Shown here one piece after another: positions 26,013 to 35,700 of a DNA stretch of 64,000 nucleotides. The position numbers were made by a program, and so were the translations under genes. The notes beneath the pieces were generated by a model. The model made no database searches. It had not been told where the DNA came from and saw nothing but the letters and a program-made list of their open reading frames with translations. Position 1 is the stretch's first letter. Each line of letters begins with the position of its first letter. Origin of the DNA: Christensenella sp034926635 (GTDB lineage: Bacteria; Bacillota; Clostridia; Christensenellales; Christensenellaceae); the NCBI GenBank assembly GCA_034926635.1, contig JAYFQX010000019.1:43334-107333 (forward strand). The letters are read 5' to 3'.

Positions 26013-29000
26013 GACATTCGTCCTTTCCGCAAAGCTCTGCAAGGGTCTGATACAGTTTGTCTGGTTCAATCGGCTTTGCCAAATGCGCGTTCATGCCGGC
26101 ATCCAGAGATTTCTGTGCATCCTCGTCAAAGGCGTTTGCCGTCATGGCGATGATAGGCACCATCTTTGCGTCCGCTCGCGGCAGGGCGCGGATCGCTTTC
26201 GTGGCAGATAGCCCATCCATCACCGGCATACGAATATCCATCAAGACGGCATCATAAAAATGCTCACTGGATGCGGCAAAGGTGTCAACGCCCTCCTGTC
26301 CGTTAAACACAGGTGTCACCAGCAGTCCCTTTTTTTCAAGAAGTGTTCTTGAAATCTGCATGTTGACGGGATGGTCCTCACAGAGAAGCACATGCTTCCC
26401 GTCCAGCTCAACCTGCCACAAGCACTCGTTGCGTTCCTCCGGTTGAGGCGCAGAAACCACAGGGAAATCCAAAAGAATTACCACCTCGGTGCCAACGCCC
26501 TTTTCACTGTGCACTTCTATTTTACCGCCCATTGCTTTCACAAGGCTTTTCACAATGGACATACCAAGCCCTGTTCCGGTGTAGGCGGTGCTGATACTGC
26601 CGCGCTCCTGCACAAAGGGTTCAAAGAGCTTTGGCAAAAATTCTGCACTCATACCAATGCCGTTGTCTCGAACGGTAATCTTATCATGCAGAATTCCGTC
26701 CTCAAAGCACATCCACTCGATCGTCCACTCCACTTTTCCACCAACCGGAGTGAATTTGATGGCGTTAGACAGAATGTTAATAAAAATCTGTTGCAGCCGT
26801 AGCTTGTCCGCCACAATGTAGTAGTCCTGCTGCGCTCCCACGCGGCGCAGATCCAATGCAACGTGCTTTTCATCCGCCGAGTTTCGAACGGCGGCAAGAA
26901 TTTCACTTACCACTCCTTTTGAAGAAATTGGCTGCGGATTTAATGCAAGCATATTGCTCTCAATTTTACTCATATCCAGCACGTCGTTGATGAGGCTCAA
27001 TAGGTACTGTCCGGAACCTTGAATGCCCTTTAGGTGCCGCGTGATTTCCTCTGTGCGGTTCGGCAGCTCCAGTGCAAGACCGGTAAGCCCGATGATACCG
27101 TTCATGGGCGTGCGCATGTCGTGGCTCATGCGGGAAAGAAATTCGGATTTTGCAGCGTTGGCCCGCTTTGCTTCTTCAAGAGCGATGCCAAGGCGCTGAT
27201 TTTGCTCGTTCTGCTCCTGAACGGTCTGGGTAATATCCGATCTTGTAAACAAAATCGTGTTTTGGGTTGAATCCAGATAAGCAAACGCGTATTTTTTTAC
27301 ACGGAGCTCACCGGACGGAAGATATCCACGAATCGTCAGCTCATAGGTTTCTTTCTTAGCCAATTGTTTACAGATATTTGTTAGCTTAATGCCCTCACTA
27401 TACAGTTTCCAATCATCAGCGTGGATGTATGGTTTCGCTTTCTTAAACAATGTGTCGTCATAATTGTTCGATATTGCAGCGAAGGAGCGATGCTCGTCTT
27501 TCCGTTCCATCATGCGAAATTTCCGTGTTGCGACATCAATGCAGATCACCTGATCAAAATCCTGTTCCAGCAAGTGAGCAACAGTGAACTCCATCAATTT
27601 TTCATTCTCAATATCATTGGCATAGGTGAAGCCAATGATATCTCTGGTAGAAGGGTTTTGCGTTAGATTGATTACCATACGCACCCAATGGCAAATGCTT
27701 TTGTCGATGTGATACAAACACTCAAATTCCATGTGTGTATTGCCTGTTTCAAATGCTTTAAGCAAAGCTTTACAGTCAAAGACCTGCATGTGCCGATTTT
27801 GCTCCTCCTCATCCGGAATATTCAGACGAGATAGCGCGCAAAACTCCGTCATAGTTTTGGCCTTTGCCATATCATTTAGGTTGCCGCCAAAGCGAATGGC
27901 TTCCTCCATGGTGTCACGGGTCACATTGACCTTAAATGCGGCAAAGGAGGTGTCCAGCATCAAATACTGGTACGCCTCAAATTCTTGATATTTTTGATGC
28001 AAACTTACCTGCTCCGTCACATCCAAAGCAGAGCCAATGGCCTTGATGGGCTTTCCGTCTTCATCAAACACCGTGGTATAAAGCGTTCTTAGCCAGATAT
28101 ATTCCTCATTGTGATTGGACTTCCATCGCGCAGTGCACTCGGCATGAGGCTTACCACTGTATATTTCCTCGTACATCTGCCGAATCACAGGAATATCCGC
28201 CTCATGAATGCAGTCGGCATCAATAAAACTTTCCGGGACATTGGTAACCTTTTCCTTACTCATGAACTGATTGGACAAGAGATTGTTACGTCTTTGGTGC
28301 ATGGTATGCGTATCCATATCCAGCACCCAGATGTTAATGCCGGTCTGCTCTATTGCAATATTGATGGATTCCTCCCGCAGGCGCGCCACCTCCAGCATTT
28401 TTCGCTCTGAGGTGATATCCGTATAGGCCATATAGCAGTAAAACGTCCCGTCAGCCCGTCTGGTCGGAATGCCGCTGGCACTGATCCAGCGATATTCACC
28501 CTGCCGATTGATTAGGCGGTATGTCTCGTTAAAGCGGGTGCAATGGCGAACGGCAGCGTCAAAGCTTGTGATGACGCGTTCTTTGTCCTCCGGATGAATC
28601 CCGGCATAGGCATCGGACTGATAGATCTCCTTAATCTCCTTCGCGCTGGCACCGAGCATCTGGCACACGCCCTGATTAAAATAAACGGGGATCAGTTTGC
28701 CGTTTTCATATTGCAGCACAGCAATGCCCGCCTGTATGGTTTCCATCAGGGAATTTAGCTCCGCCTGAGAATCCGTCAGCGTTCTCTGCAACTCCCGCTC
28801 TGTGTAGGCGATGGGAAAAAATCCATCGTTTCCGTCAAGCGTCATTGGGGCGGAGCCATGAATGGCGCAAATGCGAAAAACCTCCCCTACTTTGATGCAG
28901 GAAAAACTCACCCGCATGTCCACCTTATGACGTCTGCCCGTAGGGTCATTGAGTTTCAGTAGGCACATGATCTGCGTGGCTCCCGATCCCATGGAAAGCT

Positions 29001-29223
29001 CATGATAACCGCAGAGCTCCCATAAGACCGATACCGGAAGTGCGTCGGCATCCTGCCGCAGCAGTTTCTCTACCTGTCCCTTTCCAAATGCCTTTTCCGT
29101 GTCTCCGCAACCAATCCAGCAGACATTATCAGTCAAGAACGCTAACGTATCGGGAACGCTGCGACGCGTCAAATAGGCGTCGAGGAAGGCATTTACTACA
29201 GCGTTACTCGATTGTTCTTTCAT
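26005..29223 (-). CDS. Hybrid histidine kinase with N-terminal SnoaL/NTF2-like domain
   Basis: 1072 residues. The first 130 residues are not PAS: NAFLDAYLTRRSVPDTLAFL, then WIGCGDTEKAFGK and VSFSCIKVGEVFRICAIHGS, the pattern of a SnoaL-like/DUF4440 (NTF2-fold) domain. Two PAS domains follow (about 145-270 and 280-395), then the two-part module seen in the other kinases, with NVTRDT and INLTQNPSTRDIIG. HisKA has His701 (SRMSHDMRTPMNGIIGL), then ATPase and a receiver with Asp996 and AHLAKP. The start has GGAAGGAG 8 nt upstream. NTF2-fold sensors on kinases are uncommon and would bind a small ligand. Confidence 0.88.
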   Translation of the reverse strand: MKEQSSNAVVNAFLDAYLTRRSVPDTLAFLTDNVCWIGCGDTEKAFGKGQVEKLLRQDADALPVSVLWELCGYHELSMGSGATQIMCLLKLNDPTGRRHKVDMRVSFSCIKVGEVFRICAIHGSAPMTLDGNDGFFPIAYTERELQRTLTDSQAELNSLMETIQAGIAVLQYENGKLIPVYFNQGVCQMLGASAKEIKEIYQSDAYAGIHPEDKERVITSFDAAVRHCTRFNETYRLINRQGEYRWISASGIPTRRADGTFYCYMAYTDITSERKMLEVARLREESINIAIEQTGINIWVLDMDTHTMHQRRNNLLSNQFMSKEKVTNVPESFIDADCIHEADIPVIRQMYEEIYSGKPHAECTARWKSNHNEEYIWLRTLYTTVFDEDGKPIKAIGSALDVTEQVSLHQKYQEFEAYQYLMLDTSFAAFKVNVTRDTMEEAIRFGGNLNDMAKAKTMTEFCALSRLNIPDEEEQNRHMQVFDCKALLKAFETGNTHMEFECLYHIDKSICHWVRMVINLTQNPSTRDIIGFTYANDIENEKLMEFTVAHLLEQDFDQVICIDVATRKFRMMERKDEHRSFAAISNNYDDTLFKKAKPYIHADDWKLYSEGIKLTNICKQLAKKETYELTIRGYLPSGELRVKKYAFAYLDSTQNTILFTRSDITQTVQEQNEQNQRLGIALEEAKRANAAKSEFLSRMSHDMRTPMNGIIGLTGLALELPNRTEEITRHLKGIQGSGQYLLSLINDVLDMSKIESNMLALNPQPISSKGVVSEILAAVRNSADEKHVALDLRRVGAQQDYYIVADKLRLQQIFINILSNAIKFTPVGGKVEWTIEWMCFEDGILHDKITVRDNGIGMSAEFLPKLFEPFVQERGSISTAYTGTGLGMSIVKSLVKAMGGKIEVHSEKGVGTEVVILLDFPVVSAPQPEERNECLWQVELDGKHVLLCEDHPVNMQISRTLLEKKGLLVTPVFNGQEGVDTFAASSEHFYDAVLMDIRMPVMDGLSATKAIRALPRADAKMVPIIAMTANAFDEDAQKSLDAGMNAHLAKPIEPDKLYQTLAELCGKDECHE

Positions 29224-29239
29224 ACTAATGGCTCCTTCC

Positions 29240-29584
29240 TCATAATTCCAGTTGTTTTAATATTGTATGCTGACGCATAATTTCCTCATAGAGCGGCTGT
29301 AAATCGGAAACCTGTTTTGCCCGCAACGGTTCCACTATGTCACATACCGCCCGATACATCGGCGTAAGCCCCATATTTCCGGCAACACCCTTGAGCGTAT
29401 GTGCGGCATCGAATGCGGCATCGTAATCATGAGCGTCCAATGCATTTTTCAGCTCAGCAAAGCACGGATCATTCATAAACTCGGCAAAGCACGAAGCATA
29501 GAGCTCCTCGTCATTGAGGAAACGCCCCATTGCGCCATCGAGATCGGCACCGTAATTTTTCAATCGATCGAAAAACATATTCAT
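29240..29584 (-). CDS. Free-standing HPt phosphotransfer protein
   Basis: 114 residues, a single four-helix HPt domain. The phosphorylatable histidine is His62 in AHTLKGVAGNMGL, the standard HPt motif, and the rest is helix-forming. It is the only HPt domain I find in the cluster; all five hybrid kinases here end in receivers and need an HPt to pass the phosphoryl group on. The ATGA overlap with the upstream kinase stop gives tight coupling. It is expected to shuttle phosphate between kinase receivers and the N-terminal receiver of the GGDEF/EAL protein; this route is inference. Confidence 0.92.
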   Translation of the reverse strand: MNMFFDRLKNYGADLDGAMGRFLNDEELYASCFAEFMNDPCFAELKNALDAHDYDAAFDAAHTLKGVAGNMGLTPMYRAVCDIVEPLRAKQVSDLQPLYEEIMRQHTILKQLEL

Positions 29585-32500
29585 AGCAGATCCTCACTTT
29601 TGTCCAAAATGTAGTGATATAGCGTACTATAAAGCTGCATGGGATCAATGGGCTTTGCCAGATGCGCATTCATGCCGGCTTTTTTAGATTTATCCACATC
29701 ATCGTCGAAGGCGTTGGCCGTCATGGCGATAATGGGAACCATTTTAGCGGATTTTTTATGCAGGTTACGAATGCCCTGTGTCGCCTGTAACCCGTCCATG
29801 ACCGGCATCCGGATATCCATGAGGATGGCATCGTAATAGTAGTCGGGCGCAAGGGTTACCACCTCAATGGCGCGCAGCCCATTCTCTGCACAGTCCACCG
29901 TAAAGCCCTTGCGCTCCAAAAGCTTTCGAGCTACCTCCACGTTCAGGGGATGATCCTCCACCAGCAGTATCCGATAACCGGCAAAATCATAATCCTCCGG
30001 TTCTGCCGCAACTGTCTCTTTGGCTTTTTCGCCAAGCGCCTTATGAAAGGCGGAGATCAGCGTGGACTTAAAGAGCGGCTTGCTGATGAGCAGGTTGACC
30101 CCGGCAAGCTTTGCCTCGTGTTCAATCGCTGCCCAGTCATAAGCGGTCATGATGATAATGGTGACATCCGGACCGACAATCTTGCGAATCTCCTTTGCAG
30201 CCTCGATTCCATCCATGTCCGGCATCTTCCAGTCCAGCAAAATGAGATCATAGTAATGATGCCTGTCCCATTTTTCCCGGACCTGATCAATGGCTTTTTT
30301 CCCGGAATCCACCCATTCCGCACGGATCCCGATTTCCTTCAGGGTCATCATGGCATACTGGCAAACCGTCACGTCATCGTCTACCACCAAAGCGTTCAGC
30401 TTTTCAAAGCTGCAACTCAATTTCTTCGTATAACCAGCTTTCGCTTCTTCTGTCATGCCAAGGGTTACTGTGACTCTAAATTCGGTACCGACGCCTAAAA
30501 TACTGCGTACCTCAATTTTTCCATCCATCAGTTCCACCAGATTTTTGCAGATAGCAAGACCAAGGCCGGTGCCGCCGTACATTGTTGTCGCACCGAAGTG
30601 CTCCTGAGAAAAGGTATCAAACAGCTTGGGAATGAATTCCTCGCTGATGCCGCAGCCGGTATCATTCACCGTAAAGCGCAGCGTGGCATTGTTTTCAGTC
30701 TTTTTAAGCTGCCGAATATCCAGCGAAACCTTGCCGGAAGCATCGGTAAACTTAATGGCGTTGGAGAGAATGTTCAGCAGTATCTGCTGCAGCTTCATGG
30801 CGTCGCCCATGTAGCTGTCCTCTACGTTGCTGTCTACCGTGCACTCATAATCGATATCTTTAGCTTTTGCCTGATTGTAGCAGATGGAATTGATGGAGCT
30901 GATGAGCTCCGCAAAGGGAATCTTTTCACATTTTAATAGAACCTTGCCGCTCTCAATCCGGCTCATATCCAAAATATCATTGATAAGGGTAAGCAAAAAG
31001 CGGGAGGAAATACCGATTTTAGAGAGGCAGTCCTCCACCTGCGCATCATCCCCCATGGACTGCACGGCGATGGCCGTCATCCCAATAATGGCATTCATGG
31101 GCGTACGGATCTCGTGGCTCATACGGGAGAGAAAATCTGTTTTAGCACTGCTTGCCTGCTCGGCAGCTACCAAGGCGGCATTTAATAGCTCGTTCTTTTT
31201 TTGCTCGGTTTCCATTTCCTTTGTAATATCGGTGACGCTGAATACGATTTGGCCGGCTTCTTTGTCCAGATAGGAATAACGTGTTCGTTTATATCCGATG
31301 CTGCCGTCCTTTTGAATGGCCTTATAGGTCATGGTATAGCTATCCGAAAGCGCCAGCTGCTTTACAAGATTAGAAACACTCTTTGCCCTGATGACCTCCT
31401 CCCGCTGCTCCGGCACAACCTGCTGGTGCACAAAGGATAAGACAACCTCAGAGTATTTTGACAGCTCAATCGGCGGGCGAACAGCCATGCTTTTTTCGTT
31501 TATGACATCAATATGGCTTTCATCGTTGATATCCAACAATGCAATGTAGTCATAGTCGCACTCTACAGTGTGTGCCATCATCAGCTGCATCATTTTGGTG
31601 TGGTGAATATTAAAGGTATAGATCAGAGCCTCCACGTCGCCCGTAGTTGGATTTTGGGTTAGGTTGATATGTGTATCGACCCACTCGCAGCGATTCACAT
31701 CAGTCTTGCGACGAATCTCCATGTTTGAGTGTATCATGCCCTCTGCAAACTGCTCCAGCAAATTCGCCCGGTTGAACTGCGCCGCAAACTGCTCCCGCTG
31801 TTCGTGGTCTGGAATATCTGCATAGATCAGGCTAAACAATCCGTCCGCCGTACCATCTTCTTGTAAGTGAAGAATGTATGGGAATACACTCCGACCTTCT
31901 CCGCACCAATTTTGCGTTAGATTGAGGCGGAATGATCCCATCATGCTATCTTCTACAATGTTATTATATGACATTTGGCTTTCGTGCTTTTTTTGCAGCT
32001 GCATCTGTTCTGTGAAATCAATGGCAGATCCAACCGCTTTCACCGGCTCGCCCGCATCATTAAAGATTGTGGTATAAAGGATCTTCGCCCACCAGTATTC
32101 TCCGGTTTCCACGTTTCTCCAGCGCGCGACGCACTGCGCGCGAGGTTTTCCTGCAAAGATGTCAGCAAACATGGCCTTTACCATGTTTTCATCGTCGGGA
32201 TAAATTGCACCTGTGCCGTACAGACGGTCAGGAATATTTTCGGTTACCAGCTCGTTTCCAAAAACTTTGCCTACATATTCCTCCTGCAAAATACGTCTAC
32301 CGGGGATATCGAATATCCAAAAGGTCATATTTGCCTGTTCTACGGCAATTTTGATGGTATCCCTGCTGAGACGATTTTCTTCCTTCAATTCCTTTTGCTC
32401 TGTCAGATCCATGATGAAGCCATGCATGACAATTTCACCATCTCGCTCTACAACGGCACCAGCGCACTTGACATATTTCAAATTTCCCTCACCAGTCACA

Positions 32501-32781
32501 ATACGCATTTCCCACTGAGAACGATCCTTCTTTTGCTCCACACAATCACGGCAATAGGCGCGAACCCGCTCCAGATCGTCGGGATAAATATATCTGACGC
32601 ATTTGTTTTGAAGCTTCTGCCGCATATTATCTCTGGTGTATCCATGAATCTCATAATATCTTTCACTTCCATACAGCAGGGTAAAGTCCTCATCCATGCG
32701 CACGGAAAAGGCTCCGCCGTCTGCAGCAACGCAAAAGATATCCAACATCTCTTCAAAATGCTCCTGATAATAGTGCTCCAT
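29581..32781 (-). CDS. PAS hybrid histidine kinase with two C-terminal receivers
   Basis: 1066 residues from the ATG at 32781, preceded by AAAGGAGAG. Two PAS domains are followed by the NLTQN module, with the motif present twice (FRLNLTQN and HINLTQNPTTGDVEA), and its partner (YDYIALLDI... ending FSVTDITKEMETEQ). HisKA (SRMSHEIRTPMNAIIGM), ATPase (NILSNAIKFTD, GTGLGLAI), then two receivers: the first with VVDDD and LLDWKMPDMDG, the second with Asp989 and AHLAKP. Double receivers suggest branching or a phosphate sink. It is the first kinase of the operon, just after the GGDEF/EAL gene and just before HPt. No membrane helix is evident. Confidence 0.9.
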   Translation of the reverse strand: MEHYYQEHFEEMLDIFCVAADGGAFSVRMDEDFTLLYGSERYYEIHGYTRDNMRQKLQNKCVRYIYPDDLERVRAYCRDCVEQKKDRSQWEMRIVTGEGNLKYVKCAGAVVERDGEIVMHGFIMDLTEQKELKEENRLSRDTIKIAVEQANMTFWIFDIPGRRILQEEYVGKVFGNELVTENIPDRLYGTGAIYPDDENMVKAMFADIFAGKPRAQCVARWRNVETGEYWWAKILYTTIFNDAGEPVKAVGSAIDFTEQMQLQKKHESQMSYNNIVEDSMMGSFRLNLTQNWCGEGRSVFPYILHLQEDGTADGLFSLIYADIPDHEQREQFAAQFNRANLLEQFAEGMIHSNMEIRRKTDVNRCEWVDTHINLTQNPTTGDVEALIYTFNIHHTKMMQLMMAHTVECDYDYIALLDINDESHIDVINEKSMAVRPPIELSKYSEVVLSFVHQQVVPEQREEVIRAKSVSNLVKQLALSDSYTMTYKAIQKDGSIGYKRTRYSYLDKEAGQIVFSVTDITKEMETEQKKNELLNAALVAAEQASSAKTDFLSRMSHEIRTPMNAIIGMTAIAVQSMGDDAQVEDCLSKIGISSRFLLTLINDILDMSRIESGKVLLKCEKIPFAELISSINSICYNQAKAKDIDYECTVDSNVEDSYMGDAMKLQQILLNILSNAIKFTDASGKVSLDIRQLKKTENNATLRFTVNDTGCGISEEFIPKLFDTFSQEHFGATTMYGGTGLGLAICKNLVELMDGKIEVRSILGVGTEFRVTVTLGMTEEAKAGYTKKLSCSFEKLNALVVDDDVTVCQYAMMTLKEIGIRAEWVDSGKKAIDQVREKWDRHHYYDLILLDWKMPDMDGIEAAKEIRKIVGPDVTIIIMTAYDWAAIEHEAKLAGVNLLISKPLFKSTLISAFHKALGEKAKETVAAEPEDYDFAGYRILLVEDHPLNVEVARKLLERKGFTVDCAENGLRAIEVVTLAPDYYYDAILMDIRMPVMDGLQATQGIRNLHKKSAKMVPIIAMTANAFDDDVDKSKKAGMNAHLAKPIDPMQLYSTLYHYILDKSEDLL

Positions 32782-32794
32782 AACGTTCTCTCCT

Positions 32795-35700
32795 TTATTG
32801 TGCAGCGGATGAGCCAGACCCTTGTTGCTTAGCGTCCTGCTTTTCTGTGGTCTCTCCAACATGCAGATAATGCACTTTTACGGCTTTTCCGTCCCATCTC
32901 TCCAAGCGTGCTTTAATATGTACCGGTGTCTTGTTATCTTTGAGAAAGGTTGTCTCCTCATAGAAGCCCCGCAGGCTGTGTCCAATCGTCTCACAACGAT
33001 CGCAGTTGCGGCAGCGATCCCAGAATAACTCGTAACAACGGCAGCCAAGACACTCGTCCCGAGCTTTCCCCAGCAGACGGCAGGCGGTTTCGTTGATATA
33101 TATAATTTTACTGCTGACCGCGTCGCAGACAAACATGACATCCGACACATGGTCCAGCATCTCCATGGTCTTTTCCTCAAATGCGGCAGGCGCTGTAATC
33201 TCCATGCTTGGATTGAAAACAGCGAATTGCCGCTTTCCCTGGCGCTTCGCTCCAAGAAGCGCAGTATCCGCGTTTTTGTAGAGATCCTTATGGTTGCTGC
33301 CGTATTCCGGGCAGTAACAGATGCCCGCCGTACAGGATAACTCAATATTCTCAATGTTCAAATGAAAGGGCATACATATTTGACTCATTTTATCTTTTAG
33401 CTGTATAAAGGGAAGAATATACGGGATGAACAGCGAAAACTCGTCTCCACCAATGCGAGCGATGATTTCGGTTTCGGGGAAAACTCGGCAAAGCCGCTCT
33501 CCCACGGCGTTTAAGACCTTGTCGCCTACAACGTGACCGTAGGTATCATTGATCGTCTTAAAATTATCTACGTCCAGAATAATGAAAATTCCCTTGGGGT
33601 CGTTGTTTTTCAGGAAAAAGTGGTCGATGCGCACCTCGTATTCCGCCCGGTTCAAAAGACCGGTCAGCGTGTCATGCTCCGCACGCTTTCTCATTTCGAT
33701 AATGGCGGCATTGATCTCTTTTTCGTGTTCGAATTTCTCCATTCGTGCGTTGGAAATTGCATTTTGCAGCCGCAGCGCAAATTGCTGTGGCTCATAGGGC
33801 CGCACGGTGTAATCAGAAAACCCAAGCTTTATAAGCTTATCCGAGGGTCTATGTACCGGATCATAGAGAAGCATAGCTGGCAGGCTATATTTTTTACAAG
33901 CTTCCAACAGTTCCGATGCCTGCTTGATGGAGAGCTTGTCCGGCAAACTTACAGTGAGCGCACAGACCTTGTCCTTTTTCTCCATCAGCACCGCTAGCGC
34001 CTGCGCTGCATCTTCGGCTCGCTCTACGCGGTACTCACGACCGCACTCTTGAGTCAGTATTGGGAAATCCACTGCGTCTCTATCTATCATAAGAAGTATC
34101 TTGCGCTGATCTGACTCATCAGAAGCTATATCAATGGGTACCCCATACCAGTGTTCGCCCGCGGCCAACTGCGCCTTCTGTAAATGCTGCTCAAATTGTT
34201 CTTGTGGCAGGGGCTGTGCATAATAGTACCCCTGGGCGTATTCGCAACCCAGCGATTGCAGGAGCTTGATCTGTTCCAACGTTTCCGTTCCCTCGGCAAC
34301 TACCTTTAGATTCATCCACTTTGCAAGGCTGATAATAAAGCTCAATACGCTCCGGTCTCCGGATTTTTGCGCTTCAAGCTGGATAAAGCGAATATCCAGC
34401 TTCAAAACATCGATGGGCAGTTCCGATAGCATATTGAGGGAGGAATAGCCCGTGCCAAAGTCATCCATCTCAATGATGAAGCCCATTTTTTTCAGCCGGG
34501 ACACTGTTTCAATCAGCTGCTCCGGATTTTCCATATAGGCAGATTCCGTAATCTCAAGATGCAGATTTCTTGGGGCGAGCTCATACTTCTGAATAAGGGA
34601 AAGCACCTTTTCCGGCAGCTCCGAATCATAAATATCCACACGGGAGACATTGACAGAGATGGGAACCATAGCATTTCCTGATTCCTTCCATTCTCTGAGT
34701 TTCCGGCAGCTCTGTTCCCAAACATAATAATCCAGCTTCGGAATAAAGCCGTTTTTTTCAAAAATCGGAATAAACTGTGCCGGCGACAGCAGACCCTTTA
34801 CCGGGTGCTGCCAGCGCACCAGTGCTTCGGCTCCGGCAATCTGCTCCGTTTTCAGGTCGTATTTCGGTTGAAAATAGACCCGAAACTGCCCTTCGGTCAG
34901 CGCTGTTTTCATATCTGAAACGATCATCTGCTCATCCAGCAGCTTCTGCCGTAGAGAATCGTCATAACAGGCAAAATAGGTATCATACTTACCCTTGATG
35001 GATTCCTTAGCAAGATCTGCCCGATCGCACATAATGTCCACCGGTACCGTGGGATCGTCAATAGTATAGATGCCATAGCGTAGAATCAGGCTTAGTTTAA
35101 TCATATTGGAGAGTGCATTGATTTTCTCAATGGAATCGGTGAAATCGCTTTTTTCATAATATTCCCGATGTGGAATTAAGCAGGCAAATTCATCCGCCTC
35201 CAGTCGGGCACAAAAACCGAACCCCTGTATTTTATTCCTCAAAATCTGCCCGATATGCCGCAGCAGTTCGTCGCCTATCTGTGTGCCATATCGGTCGTTC
35301 ACCAGCTTGAAGCGTTCGATATCAAAGCAGACAAGATCATATTTTTGCTCCGGGTTGCCGCGCAGGGTTTCGCCGACCTTCATATAAAAATACTCCTTAC
35401 CATATAAACCCGTAAGGGTATCATTCTGCACAGAATTTACAAAGGCAGAGGTTTCCTTGAGATAGATGGTATTGGCGACACGATGGCGGATAATTTCCGG
35501 CTTATATGGCTTGACAATGTAGTCATTAGCTCCCAGCGACAGCGCCTTAATTTCCGCATCGTCGCTGTCCTGCCCGCTGGCAACAATGACAGGAATTTTG
35601 GATAAAAAAGCATCTTCGCGCATTTGCCGCAAAACCTCATACCCATCTAAAACAGGCATGACGATGTCCAGCAAAACCACGGAGATGCTTTCCTGATTGT

